Source: Phycisphaerales bacterium
GTDB lineage: Bacteria > Planctomycetota > Phycisphaerae > Phycisphaerales > UBA1924
Length of the DNA stretch: 64,000 bases
Direction of reading: 5' to 3'
Assembly: GCA_040221175.1 (NCBI GenBank)
Contig: JAVJVK010000007.1
Coordinates: 62,001 to 126,000, forward strand
Below are positions 53,698-61,602 of this stretch, piece by piece. The stretch's first letter is position 1. Each line of letters starts with the position of its first letter. The notes beneath the pieces are model-generated. The model did not search any database, was not told the DNA's origin, and was given only the letters and a program-made list of their open reading frames with translations. A program made the position numbers and the translations under genes.

Positions 53698-54743
53698 CCA
53701 CCCTGTCGGCGGGCCATCAGGCGACCATCTCCCCGGCTACGCGTCCCGCGTGGCGTCGCTTCGTGACGCCCGCCGCCATCGTGCTCGTCCTCGTGCTTGG
53801 TCTTGCCCTGTCGCTCGCGCTCGGAGCCGTCCGCATCCCGCTGGCCGACGTGGTCGCCACGCTCACCGGCTCGGGCGAGGGCACGAGCGAGCGCATCATC
53901 ATGAGCGCCCGCCTGCCGCGCGCACTCGTGGCGTTGCTCGCCGGCGCGAACCTCGCCGTCGCCGGCGTCCTGCTCCAGGGCGTCACGCGCAACCCACTCG
54001 CAGACCCGGGCATCATCGGCGTCACCGCCGGCGCAGGCGTCAGCGCCACCATCGTCTTGGCCGCCTTCCCGCAGGCTGCCCACGCGCTCCCGCTGGCAGC
54101 CTTCCTGGGCGCCATGGCCTCGGCCGTCTTCGTCTACGCCGTAAGCTGGACGCCCGGCGGCGCGGGCAAGGGCGGCACGAGCCCCGTCCGCATGGTGCTC
54201 GCGGGCGTGGCCGTCAACGCCATCCTCGGCGCCGTCATCGGCGTGCTCATTACCGCGTTCGCCGACCGCATCCCCGCCGTCATGTTCTGGACCGCCGGCT
54301 CCTTCAACGGCCGCGGCTGGAGCCACCTCTGGATGGTGCTGCCCTACTCCATCGTGGGCCTCACGATCGCGTTCCTCCTCCGCTCACGCGTGCGCATCCT
54401 CGAACTGGGCGATGACACTGCCAGCACCATGGGCATCTCGGTCGAACGAACGCGCCTGCTCGCCTTCGCCGCCGCCGCCCTGCTTGCCGGCTCGGCCGCC
54501 AGCGTCGCCGGCCTGGTCGGCTTCGTCGGCCTGGTGGTTCCTCACCTGGTCCGCCTGGCCATGGGCTCCAACCGCCTGATCGTGCCCGTCAGCGCCTTCG
54601 CCGGCGGCGCATTGCTCTTGTGGGCCGACCTCGCCGCCCGTACCGTGCTCGCTCCGAGCGAGCTGCCCGTGGGCGTCGTCACCGGCCTCGTCGGCGGCCC
54701 GTACTTCATCTTCCTGCTCTACAAGTCGGGGTGGCTGCGATGA
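53694..54743 (+). CDS. FecCD-family ABC transporter permease
   Basis: The 349-residue protein has about nine or ten membrane helices and FecCD motifs: RLPRALVALLAGANLAVAGV, GVTRNPLADPGIIGVTAGAG, and VGFVGLVVPHLVRLAMG with LPVGVVTGLVGGPYFIFLLY at the end. It would form a homodimeric inner-membrane channel with the ATPase below. The start overlaps the previous stop, and its own stop overlaps the next start, so the three genes are tightly coupled. Confidence 0.9.
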   Translation: MTTLSAGHQATISPATRPAWRRFVTPAAIVLVLVLGLALSLALGAVRIPLADVVATLTGSGEGTSERIIMSARLPRALVALLAGANLAVAGVLLQGVTRNPLADPGIIGVTAGAGVSATIVLAAFPQAAHALPLAAFLGAMASAVFVYAVSWTPGGAGKGGTSPVRMVLAGVAVNAILGAVIGVLITAFADRIPAVMFWTAGSFNGRGWSHLWMVLPYSIVGLTIAFLLRSRVRILELGDDTASTMGISVERTRLLAFAAAALLAGSAASVAGLVGFVGLVVPHLVRLAMGSNRLIVPVSAFAGGALLLWADLAARTVLAPSELPVGVVTGLVGGPYFIFLLYKSGWLR

Positions 54744-55600
54744 CACTGAAGGCCAACGACCTTTCCATCGACCTCCCGCCCCGCCGCGTGCTCGCCGGCG
54801 TGAACGTCACGATCGAGCCGGGGGAGATGGTCGCCATCGTCGGCCCCAACGGCTCGGGCAAGTCCACGCTCCTGCGCGCCCTGGCGGGCCTGCTGCGCCC
54901 CGCCGCTGGCAGCGTCACGCTCGATGCCAAACCCCTGCACCGCTACCCCAAGCGCGCCCTGGCCCGCCGCCGCGGCCTGCTCGCCCAATCGGCCGACCTC
55001 CCCCAACTCACGACCGTGCGCGAGCACGTGGCCATGGGCCGCCACGCCCATGCCAGCGCCCTGGCCTCCCTCTTCCGCTCGCAGCATCAGGCCGCCCACG
55101 ACAACGCCATCGACACCGCCATGGATCGCTGCGGCATCGCGCACCTGGCGGACCGCCGCATGGAAGCCCTCTCGGGCGGCGAATGCCAGCGCGTCCGCCT
55201 GGCGACAACGCTCGCCCAGGAGCCCGCCGTCCTCATGCTCGACGAACCGCTGACGGGCCTGGACATCGAGCACCAGCTCAGCCTGCTCGACCTGCTCAAG
55301 GAACTCAACACCGCCACCGGCGTCACCGTCATCTGCGTCATCCACGAACTGGGCCTTGCCCTGCGGCACTTCCCCCGAATCCTGGCCGTCCACGACGGCG
55401 CCATCGCGGCCGACGGCACGGGCCGCCAGGTCATGACCACCCCCACGCTCCGCACCGTCTTCGGCGTCGAGGGCTGCGCCTGCTACGACCTTCCCGATCA
55501 CCCCGTCGTGGTGTGCAAGAGCCCGGGCGAATGCGCTGCCGGCCGCGAACTGCCGCAGGTGGTCACACCGATCCTCGACCGCCGAGCCATTGCCCGATAA
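54740..55600 (+). CDS. FepC/BtuD-type ABC transporter ATPase
   Basis: The 286-residue ATPase shows Walker A GPNGSGKSTLL near residue 35, the Q-loop (LLAQSADLPQ), signature ALSGGECQRVRLA, Walker B VLMLDEPLTGLD and the switch His in VICVIHELGLAL. Together with the two upstream genes it forms a type II importer for iron chelates or cobalamin. An extra C-terminal stretch (about 50 residues, with GCACYD and CKSPGECAAG) carries four cysteines, which is unusual for this family. A weak hairpin follows at 55607-55627. Confidence 0.92.
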   Translation: MTLKANDLSIDLPPRRVLAGVNVTIEPGEMVAIVGPNGSGKSTLLRALAGLLRPAAGSVTLDAKPLHRYPKRALARRRGLLAQSADLPQLTTVREHVAMGRHAHASALASLFRSQHQAAHDNAIDTAMDRCGIAHLADRRMEALSGGECQRVRLATTLAQEPAVLMLDEPLTGLDIEHQLSLLDLLKELNTATGVTVICVIHELGLALRHFPRILAVHDGAIAADGTGRQVMTTPTLRTVFGVEGCACYDLPDHPVVVCKSPGECAAGRELPQVVTPILDRRAIAR

Positions 55601-55606
55601 AAACGC

Positions 55607-55627
55607 AGGGCGCACGATTTGCGCTCT
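55607..55627 (+). terminator. Weak hairpin after the transporter operon
   Basis: AGGGCGCA-CGATT-TGCGCTCT forms an 8-bp stem with one G-T pair, six bases after the ATPase stop codon. It is followed by a mildly T-rich CTATTTCTC. Confidence 0.35.
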
Positions 55628-55686
55628 CGACTATTTCTCAGCCAATCAGGCTCAAGTCGCCCCCTCACACGTTCGATAACCGGGGC

Positions 55687-56832
55687 ATGGCACCCCAGAA
55701 CAGCAACCCGGCCGTCGCCCAGGCCCAAAGCCAGGGCGAAAACCAGACCGCACCGAGCCCCACCAGCAGCGGACGCCAGCCATTCAGGCTCTCGGCGCTG
55801 CACCCGCGCGCGGGCAAGGCCTCGTCGGCCGGCATCGCCCCCAACCTCATGGGCGAGATGGCCGGCCTGTTCGAGGGCAGCCTCACCAGCGGGTACGGGC
55901 CACAGATCGGCATGGTGCCCACCGCCAAGCCCAAGACCGAAGAGCCCTCCACCAAGCCCGCCAGGCCCGCGATCAAGCGCCGGTCCAAGGCCTCAACCGA
56001 AGCCAAGCCGAAGCCCGCCCCGCGCCGCATGACCGCCGAGGAGGCACGGGCCTTCCTCATGGGCTCGGAGGCGCCCGCCGGCCCCAATGCCGAGCCCCGC
56101 CCGATGCGCACGCCGCCCATCCCCAAGAGCATCCGCGACCTGCGCCTGGCGGGCTTCACCAGCGTCTACGAACTGCTGCCCGAAGAGCCACGTCTGTTCG
56201 CCCTCGAGTCGGTCTACGGCCGCTGGGACGGCAAGATCCTCGTGCTGGATTCAGCCCCGACCCACGTCCAGGTGGTCAAGGCCCGCCTGGCACGCCGAAC
56301 CCTGCGCCCTTACTGCCAGCACGAGACCCCGGCGACCTACGGCCTGGCACGCCTTGCATTCCCGTTGGCCAGCCGAGGCGTCCTGGCGGGCACTTGCTAC
56401 GGCCCGCTGCTGGTTAACGACAACGGCCGCGATGAACTGAAGCGCAGCCGCGACGAGCACCGCAAGGCGGTCGCGCCCATGTTGCGCCACGTCATCAAGA
56501 GCATGCCAAACGTGAAGGCCATCGTCTGCCTGGGCGTCACCGCCTACGACTTCGTGCTCCATGCCATGACCAGCAAGGCACCAAGGCCGGGAGCCTTGCC
56601 CCGCTGGCCCCAGGAGTTCGATGCGGCCGAGCCCGTGCGCCCGATCTTCGGTGGGCCCACCGTCTTCCTCACTTGCCGCACCTCGCCCGACGCCATCCAC
56701 CGTCGCGGCGGCGAGACCAGGGCCCAGCAGGACTGGCAGGCCGTCGCCGACCACCTGGCACACCAAGAGAAGCCTCGCGCCCTTAAGAGCATCGGGCGCT
56801 CCAAGGTGACCGTGCCCAACCACGCCGCCTGA
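55687..56832 (+). CDS. Uracil-DNA-glycosylase-superfamily-like protein with disordered N-terminus
   Basis: The 381-residue protein has a low-complexity, Pro/Ser/Lys-rich N-terminal 140 residues and a C-terminal domain resembling the UDG superfamily. In that domain DEHRKAVAPMLRHVIKSMPN and KAIVCLGVTAYDFVLHAM match the helix-strand pair of family 4/5 UDGs, and VFLTCRTSPDAIHRRGGETR corresponds to the HPS-type motif region, with Ser-Pro present but His replaced. The active-site GEAPG motif is not evident (ILVLDSAPTHVQ is its nearest match). It could be a repair glycosylase or an inactive relative. Start ATG 55687 is supported by GATAAC six bases upstream. Confidence 0.45.
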   Translation: MAPQNSNPAVAQAQSQGENQTAPSPTSSGRQPFRLSALHPRAGKASSAGIAPNLMGEMAGLFEGSLTSGYGPQIGMVPTAKPKTEEPSTKPARPAIKRRSKASTEAKPKPAPRRMTAEEARAFLMGSEAPAGPNAEPRPMRTPPIPKSIRDLRLAGFTSVYELLPEEPRLFALESVYGRWDGKILVLDSAPTHVQVVKARLARRTLRPYCQHETPATYGLARLAFPLASRGVLAGTCYGPLLVNDNGRDELKRSRDEHRKAVAPMLRHVIKSMPNVKAIVCLGVTAYDFVLHAMTSKAPRPGALPRWPQEFDAAEPVRPIFGGPTVFLTCRTSPDAIHRRGGETRAQQDWQAVADHLAHQEKPRALKSIGRSKVTVPNHAA

Positions 56833-56891
56833 TACACATCACCACTTCGAACGAGGCCCGAGCGCACGCCCGGAACCTTCATAACAAACCC

Positions 56892-56897
56892 TACGCT
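56892..56897 (+). promoter_or_regulatory. Probable -10 box for leaderless transcript
   Basis: TACGCT is followed by five bases and then ATG 56903; no ribosome site. Confidence 0.4.
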
Positions 56898-56902
56898 GAC
56901 GC

Positions 56903-57358
56903 ATGCGTCTCACGGGCCGAACCATTACCGACGACCGCGGCAACCGTCGTCCAATCACGCGATGGGTGTATAGCTTCACCTATCCCATGCCCTGGGAACC
57001 AATCTACCGCGAGACCCCGCGGAGCTGGCGCATGTATCACCTGGGAGCGCTCATTTTTGCACTGGTGGTCGTGGCCTTGATCGTGTTGTCGAGCTTCATC
57101 TTCCCAAGCCTTGGATCGCCGCTTGCAGCCCTGCCCTCGCTGTGGATGCCAGCGTTCATGATCGTCTGGATGGGTGTGTTCTGCTATTTCCACTTCGCAG
57201 TGTTCAAGCCCTGGGCCAAGCGGCACAAGCTCGCCGCTGGCCACTGCCGTGCTTGCGGCTACGACCTCACAAACCTCACCGCCGACCCCGACGGCTGCAC
57301 CACCTGCCCCGAATGCGGCGCCGCGTGGAAGCTCCCGCCACCCACTCCCCAGACCTGA
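56903..57358 (+). CDS. Two-helix membrane protein with C-terminal zinc ribbon
   Basis: The 151-residue protein has two membrane helices (IFALVVVALIVLSSFIFPSL and WMPAFMIVWMGVFCYFHFAV) and a cytoplasmic C-terminal ribbon, CRACGYDLTN ... GCTTCPECG. This is the same ribbon class as in the 42803 and 50744 proteins, but here with two helices only. It is convergent with the repressor gene at 57362 with a three-base gap between stops. Function unknown. Confidence 0.65.
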   Translation: MRLTGRTITDDRGNRRPITRWVYSFTYPMPWEPIYRETPRSWRMYHLGALIFALVVVALIVLSSFIFPSLGSPLAALPSLWMPAFMIVWMGVFCYFHFAVFKPWAKRHKLAAGHCRACGYDLTNLTADPDGCTTCPECGAAWKLPPPTPQT

Positions 57359-57361
57359 GCC

Positions 57362-58225
57362 CTACTCCCCCACCCGCCGCGTCACGCTCACCGCCGGATA
57401 CAGCCCCGCCACCTTCTCCCGCGGCTCCACGCGCGCCTTGTGCCGGGGATTCAGCGGCTGCAGCCGGATCAGTTCTTCGCCCCCTTCGCCGCGCTCGAAG
57501 TACACGCGCTTGAACGTGGTCTCGCTGTCCGGCTCGGCAAGCCGCGCGAAGCAGTCCATCCCGTCTCGCACCTCGCGGCCGGGGCTGAAGATTACCACGT
57601 CGCCCTCGAGATACGTGGGCTCCATGCTGTCGCCGGTGATGCGGGCCGCGAAGGCGTCCGGGTCGCCCAACTCGGGCGCCGCCACGTAGCTGTCGGCTAC
57701 GCGGGCCGGGTAGCCCAGGTCGGTGAACTCGGCCGCCTGTCCCGCCGGCACAAGATTAATCAGCGGCACCGCCCGGGGTAGCAACGCCTCGACCGTCTCG
57801 CCCTCGCCCGGCGTGCCCGCCTGCGGCGCAATCCGCTCCACCAGCCGAGCCAGCACGCCCGACTCGAACGCACGATCGAGCCCGCCCGGCCCCGCCGAAC
57901 GGAGCATCGCCGCCAGTTGCCGCGCAGCGTGGCCCTGCTCGCGCCGCTCGGCCAGCTCCTCGCGCACGGCCGCCGGCGTGCTCTGCATCGCCACCATCTC
58001 ACCCAGCGAGCCCGGCTCCATCTCCAGGGCTCGCTCCAAGCCAGACAGCACACGCTCGGTCGGCGCCCCCCGCTTGCCGCGCTCCAGCAGCGAGAGATAT
58101 CCCTTGGTGCACCCCGCCCGCTCGGCCGTCTCGCGCAAACTCAGGCCGAGCCGCAGCCGCCGATCCCGCAGACGATCGCCGAACCCGCTCGCCAACGGCC
58201 ACTCGCTGCATCGATCCACCGGCAT
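57362..58225 (-). CDS. XRE/S24-type (LexA/CI-like) repressor
   Basis: The 287-residue protein has an N-terminal XRE HTH (GLSLRETAERAGCTKGYLSL) and a C-terminal S24 self-cleavage domain: ARITGDSMEPTYLEGDVVIF with the catalytic serine at residue 200, and TTFKRVYFE with the catalytic lysine at residue 239. This architecture is that of phage CI and SOS-responsive repressors, which autocleave after RecA-ssDNA signalling. ATG 58225 follows GGAAGGGG. It is divergent from the HTH/ABC/GNAT/terminase cassette, so it is the likely switch for that cassette. An operator (TTGCAA-TTGT-TTGCAA) lies between them. Confidence 0.88.
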   Translation of the reverse strand: MPVDRCSEWPLASGFGDRLRDRRLRLGLSLRETAERAGCTKGYLSLLERGKRGAPTERVLSGLERALEMEPGSLGEMVAMQSTPAAVREELAERREQGHAARQLAAMLRSAGPGGLDRAFESGVLARLVERIAPQAGTPGEGETVEALLPRAVPLINLVPAGQAAEFTDLGYPARVADSYVAAPELGDPDAFAARITGDSMEPTYLEGDVVIFSPGREVRDGMDCFARLAEPDSETTFKRVYFERGEGGEELIRLQPLNPRHKARVEPREKVAGLYPAVSVTRRVGE

Positions 58226-58326
58226 GCTCGGCCCCTTCCGTGAGCCGCCTCAGAGCATCGAGAGCGGCTATCTGCTCCATATCGCCACCCAACTGCGCAA
58301 TCTGGTGGGGATACCAAACATTAGCC

Positions 58327-58355
58327 TTGCAATTGTTTGCAATCCAGTCGACAAT
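58327..58355 (+). promoter_or_regulatory. Cassette promoter with overlapping repressor operator
   Basis: TTGCAATTGTTTGCAA (58327-58342) contains two TTGCAA palindromes 10 bp apart. The first is also a -35 followed, after 17 bp, by GACAAT (58350-58355). The S24 repressor at 57362 is the likely binder. A GGAGAG ribosome site precedes ATG 58397. Confidence 0.6.
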
Positions 58356-58396
58356 AGGGCGTCAGACCAAAGCATGCAGTAAACGGAGAGCACGCC

Positions 58397-58834
58397 ATGC
58401 AGACAAGACTGGACGATGCGGCCCTGGACATGCGACGCAAGCAGCGGCGGGCTCTCGTGACGCGCGTCCTTGACGCGGCAGACCATCTGCCCCCCGAAGA
58501 ACGCCAGCTGCTCATCGCCATTTATGGCCGCGGCATGGCCGTCAGCGAGGCCGCCGTCATGCTGGGAACCCCCGAGCGCCAGCTTCGCCGCCGCGTCCGG
58601 GCCCTGGTCCGTCGCGTGTGCGACCCGACCTTCGACGCCGCCGTCCGGCTGAGCCCGGACATGCCCCGCCAGCTCCGCCAGGTCGCCCGCCTGAAGGCCA
58701 TTGAGGGCCTGCCCATGCGGCAGATCGCCCAAAGGCTGGGCGTGAGCTACCACACCGTGCGCAAGCACTACGACGCATTCCGAGCCCTGATCGAGGCCGC
58801 GGGCTCGCGCTCCAAGCCAGGGAGCGCCGCGTGA
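58397..58834 (+). CDS. Double-HTH protein, possible terminase small subunit or sigma-like activator
   Basis: The 145-residue protein has two HTH-like regions: GRGMAVSEAAVMLGTPERQL followed by RRRVRALVRRV, and KAIEGLPMRQIAQRLGVSYH followed by TVRKHYDAFRALI. The second resembles sigma-70 region 4/LuxR-type HTH. Its position just before an ATPase, GNAT and terminase large subunit fits a small-terminase or cassette regulator. It is the first gene of the operon and overlaps the next by GTGA. A Pro/Gly-free short C-terminus follows. The function is inferred from position only. Confidence 0.6.
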   Translation: MQTRLDDAALDMRRKQRRALVTRVLDAADHLPPEERQLLIAIYGRGMAVSEAAVMLGTPERQLRRRVRALVRRVCDPTFDAAVRLSPDMPRQLRQVARLKAIEGLPMRQIAQRLGVSYHTVRKHYDAFRALIEAAGSRSKPGSAA

Positions 58835-59529
58835 ACGACCGCGTCGCCCACGCCCGCGCCTTGTTCGCCCTGCCCGTGGGCTCGGCCGAGCCCTGCCGCC
58901 GCAGCGCCCTGCGCGCCGCCCGCGATGCCGCCCGATCGCTCGCGCAGCTCGAGCCCGGCCAGGTCGCCCTGCTCACCGGCCCCAGCGGCAGCGGCAAGAG
59001 CACCGCCATCGCGATGCTCCGCCGCCGCCTTTCGCGCATGGGCCGCGTGGTCGTCCGCCCACCCGCACACCTGTCGCGCCGACGGCCCACCATCGAGCAC
59101 GTGGGCGATGACCTCGACCAGGCACTCGGACTGCTCGGCGCCGCCGGCCTGGCCGAGGCCTCCTTGCTCGTGCGTCCGGCCGGCCGACTGAGCACCGGCC
59201 AGCTCGCGCGGCTGACCATCGCCGCTGCCATGGACCGTTGCACCCCCGGCTGCGTGCTCGTCGTCGACGAGTTCGCCGCCACGCTCGATGCGCCCACCGC
59301 CCACTCGCTGGCCCACGCTTTGGCGCGCTGGTGCCGACGCAAGCGCATCACGCTGGTTGCCTGCAGCGCTCGAGAAGACACGCTCGAAGCGCTCGCGCCC
59401 GACCTGCTCATCGTCCTGCCCCTGCCCGGCGATCGCCCGTCGCCACCCGTCGTCATCACCCGCGCCCCCGCGGAGCCATGCCGTGGCACACGCCTCGCTC
59501 GTCCGCCGATTCCGCGTCCTGCGCACTGA
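58831..59529 (+). CDS. ABC-type ATPase of the COG2401 kind
   Basis: The 232-residue cytoplasmic ATPase has Walker A GPSGSGKST at residues 50-58, a signature-like LSTGQLARLTIAAAM, and Walker B CVLVVDEFAATLD with the DEF-xx-LD form typical of COG2401 (ABC-ATPase fused to acetyltransferase) rather than of transporters. The switch region VACSAREDTLEAL lacks the usual His. No membrane partner is present. It starts at GTG 58831, overlapping the HTH stop, and its end overlaps the GNAT gene by 47 bases, as expected if the two once formed one fused protein. Confidence 0.75.
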   Translation: MNDRVAHARALFALPVGSAEPCRRSALRAARDAARSLAQLEPGQVALLTGPSGSGKSTAIAMLRRRLSRMGRVVVRPPAHLSRRRPTIEHVGDDLDQALGLLGAAGLAEASLLVRPAGRLSTGQLARLTIAAAMDRCTPGCVLVVDEFAATLDAPTAHSLAHALARWCRRKRITLVACSAREDTLEALAPDLLIVLPLPGDRPSPPVVITRAPAEPCRGTRLARPPIPRPAH

Positions 59530-60157
59530 CCCCATCACCATCGAAACGGGCACGTACGACGATCTTCGCGCGCTGTCGCGCTACCACTACGTGGCCGGTC
59601 GGCCCGGGCCCATCACCCGTATCCTGCGCGCGAGCGCCGACGGCGAGACCGTGGGCGTGCTGGCCGCGTCGATGCCGACCCTCAACGGCCGGTGGCGAAG
59701 CATCGCCTGGCCGGGCGACTACGACACGCCCGACAAGCGCGCCAACGCCCTGCGCCTCAACCACGACGTCCGCGTGATCTCGCGCGTCATCGTCGACCCG
59801 CGTTACCGCGGCCGCGGCGTCGCGGTCCGGCTCGTGCGCGCGTACCTGGACGCCCCGTGCACCGAGCGCACCGAAGCCCTGGCCGCCATGGCCCACGCGT
59901 GCCCCTTCTTCGAGCGAGCCGGCATGGAGCGCATCGACCTGCCGCTGAGCAAGGCCGACGCCAAGCTGCTGCGCGCGATGGCACGCCACGGCGTCGAGCC
60001 GGCCGACCTGCTCGCGAGCCTGCCCGCGGCGATCACCCCGAGCCTGCGCGCGTGGGCGCGGGCCCGCAAGCTCCGCGGCGGCGACATCGCCGCGCGGGCA
60101 TTTGCGCTGCTCACCCACCCACCCGTCGCCCACGTGCACGAACGGAGCCAGTCGTGA
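59483..60157 (+). CDS. GNAT-fold protein, COG2401 acetyltransferase-domain type
   Basis: The 224-residue protein has LSRYHYVAGRPGP near the N-terminus, the CoA-loop region RVIVDPRYRGRGVAVRLV near residue 95 and AHACPFFERAGMERIDLP. These match, from memory, the acetyltransferase half of COG2401 fusion proteins (RYHYxxGxP...PRYRGxG...PFFExAGM), which is also the layout discussed for phage Mom-type DNA-modifying acyltransferases. GTG 59483 is the only in-frame start close to the domain; it overlaps the ATPase by 47 bases. The acceptor is unknown; DNA, tRNA or protein are possible. Confidence 0.65.
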   Translation: MAHASLVRRFRVLRTDPITIETGTYDDLRALSRYHYVAGRPGPITRILRASADGETVGVLAASMPTLNGRWRSIAWPGDYDTPDKRANALRLNHDVRVISRVIVDPRYRGRGVAVRLVRAYLDAPCTERTEALAAMAHACPFFERAGMERIDLPLSKADAKLLRAMARHGVEPADLLASLPAAITPSLRAWARARKLRGGDIAARAFALLTHPPVAHVHERSQS

Positions 60158-61602
60158 CGCCGCTGCCGGCACGGCCGGCGACCGTCGACGAACTGGCCCA
60201 GTGCGTGGGCACGATGCTGGACGTGCAAGTGAGCGCCAAGCCCTTGGCGTACCTGGCCCATGCGTTCTTTGCCGACCACATGCCCGACGCGCTCGGCAAC
60301 ACCGCCGACGACCCGATCGACGCGGTCGTGTGGGCCAACCGCGGGGGCGGCAAGACGTTCCTGGGCGCCGTGGCGACGCTGCTGGACCTGGTGTACAAGC
60401 CGGGCATCGAGGTGCGCATCCTGGGCGGCTCGCTCGAGCAGGCCCAGCGCATGCACGCGCACCTGCGGCATCTCATCCGGTGCCCGGCCGTCAGCGAGCT
60501 GGTCGAGGGCCGCGTCACCGATCGACGGCTTGAGCTGATCAACGGATCGAGGCTCGAGTTGCTCGCCCAGAGCCAGGCATCGGTCCGCGGCACGCGCATC
60601 CAGAAGCTGCGCTGCGACGAGGTCGAGCTCTTCGACCCGGCCGTGTGGGAAGCCGCCCAGCTCACCACGCGCAGCAAGACCGTGGAATACGAGGGCAAGC
60701 CATACACCATCCGCGGCTCGATCGAGGCCCTGAGCACCATGCACCGCGCCCACGGGCTGATGCGGGACGTTGTGGACCAAGCCAACGAGGGCACGCGGCA
60801 CCTGTTCAAGTGGGGCGTGGTCGACGTGCTCGAGCGCTGCGACGATCGCTACACGTGCGAGGGGTGTCCACTGTTCACAGAGTGCCAGGGCTCGGCGAAG
60901 GATGCGAATCGGGTGCCGGGCCACCTGTCCATCGCCGACGCGGTCTCGCTGAAGGGGCGGGTTTCGCTGTCAACATGGGACGCGGAGATGCGGTGCGAGC
61001 GGCCCAAGAGCGACGACGCGGTGCTGCCCGAGTTCGATCGGGCCGTGCACGTGCGCCAGATGCCGAACATCGACGAAGACTGGCAATGGGTCCTGGGCAT
61101 GGACTTCGGGTATCGCTCGCCGACGGTGATCGTGTGGGGCGCGCTCAGCCCCGAGGGGGTGTTGCGCGTTGTTCGTGAGCGCGTGGCGTCACGGTGTCTG
61201 CTCAATGAGCACATCGACGCGATGCTGGAGAACGAGAGCCAGAAGCCGAGCTGGATCGGCATCGACCCGGCCGGCTGGCAGGGCAACGCGCAGACCGGCC
61301 TGAGCGACGCCCAGCAGATCCAACGCGCCGGCCTGACCGTGCGCGCCCGCCGCACGACCATCCGGGCCGGGCTCGACCTGCTGCGCGCTCGATTGCGGCC
61401 TGCCAATGGTGAGCCGACGCTGTTCATCTCTCCCGACTGTCCGCACCTGATCGAGAGCCTGGAGCGCTACCACTACGACATGCAGCGCCCCATGAGCGAG
61501 GAGCCGGCCAAGGACGGGCCCGACCACGCCGTCGATGCGCTGCGGTACCTGGTGACGAATCTCGATCGGCCGGGGGCGCTGAAGGCGGGGAGTTACTTGT
61601 GA
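60154..61602 (+). CDS. Phage-type terminase large subunit (TerL) with cysteine cluster
   Basis: The 482-residue protein has an ATPase half (AVVWANRGGGKTFLGAV, P-loop near residues 61-68; KLRCDEVELFD as Walker B) and a nuclease half with WVLGMDFGYRSPTVIVWG and GPDHAVDALRYLV, the usual TerL acidic residues. In phages it packages DNA into heads. Cysteines 229, 235, 238 and 244 (C-x5-C-x2-C-x5-C, CEGCPLFTEC region) suggest a metal or Fe-S site between the halves. It overlaps the GNAT gene by GTGA. No portal, capsid or tail gene follows; the next gene is convergent, so this is an orphan terminase. Confidence 0.85.
   Translation: MTPLPARPATVDELAQCVGTMLDVQVSAKPLAYLAHAFFADHMPDALGNTADDPIDAVVWANRGGGKTFLGAVATLLDLVYKPGIEVRILGGSLEQAQRMHAHLRHLIRCPAVSELVEGRVTDRRLELINGSRLELLAQSQASVRGTRIQKLRCDEVELFDPAVWEAAQLTTRSKTVEYEGKPYTIRGSIEALSTMHRAHGLMRDVVDQANEGTRHLFKWGVVDVLERCDDRYTCEGCPLFTECQGSAKDANRVPGHLSIADAVSLKGRVSLSTWDAEMRCERPKSDDAVLPEFDRAVHVRQMPNIDEDWQWVLGMDFGYRSPTVIVWGALSPEGVLRVVRERVASRCLLNEHIDAMLENESQKPSWIGIDPAGWQGNAQTGLSDAQQIQRAGLTVRARRTTIRAGLDLLRARLRPANGEPTLFISPDCPHLIESLERYHYDMQRPMSEEPAKDGPDHAVDALRYLVTNLDRPGALKAGSYL

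Noticed and set aside
60154-61602. Complete prophage around the terminase
   Set aside because: No portal, protease, capsid, tail, lysis or integrase gene and no att-like repeats were seen; flanking genes are chromosomal in type.
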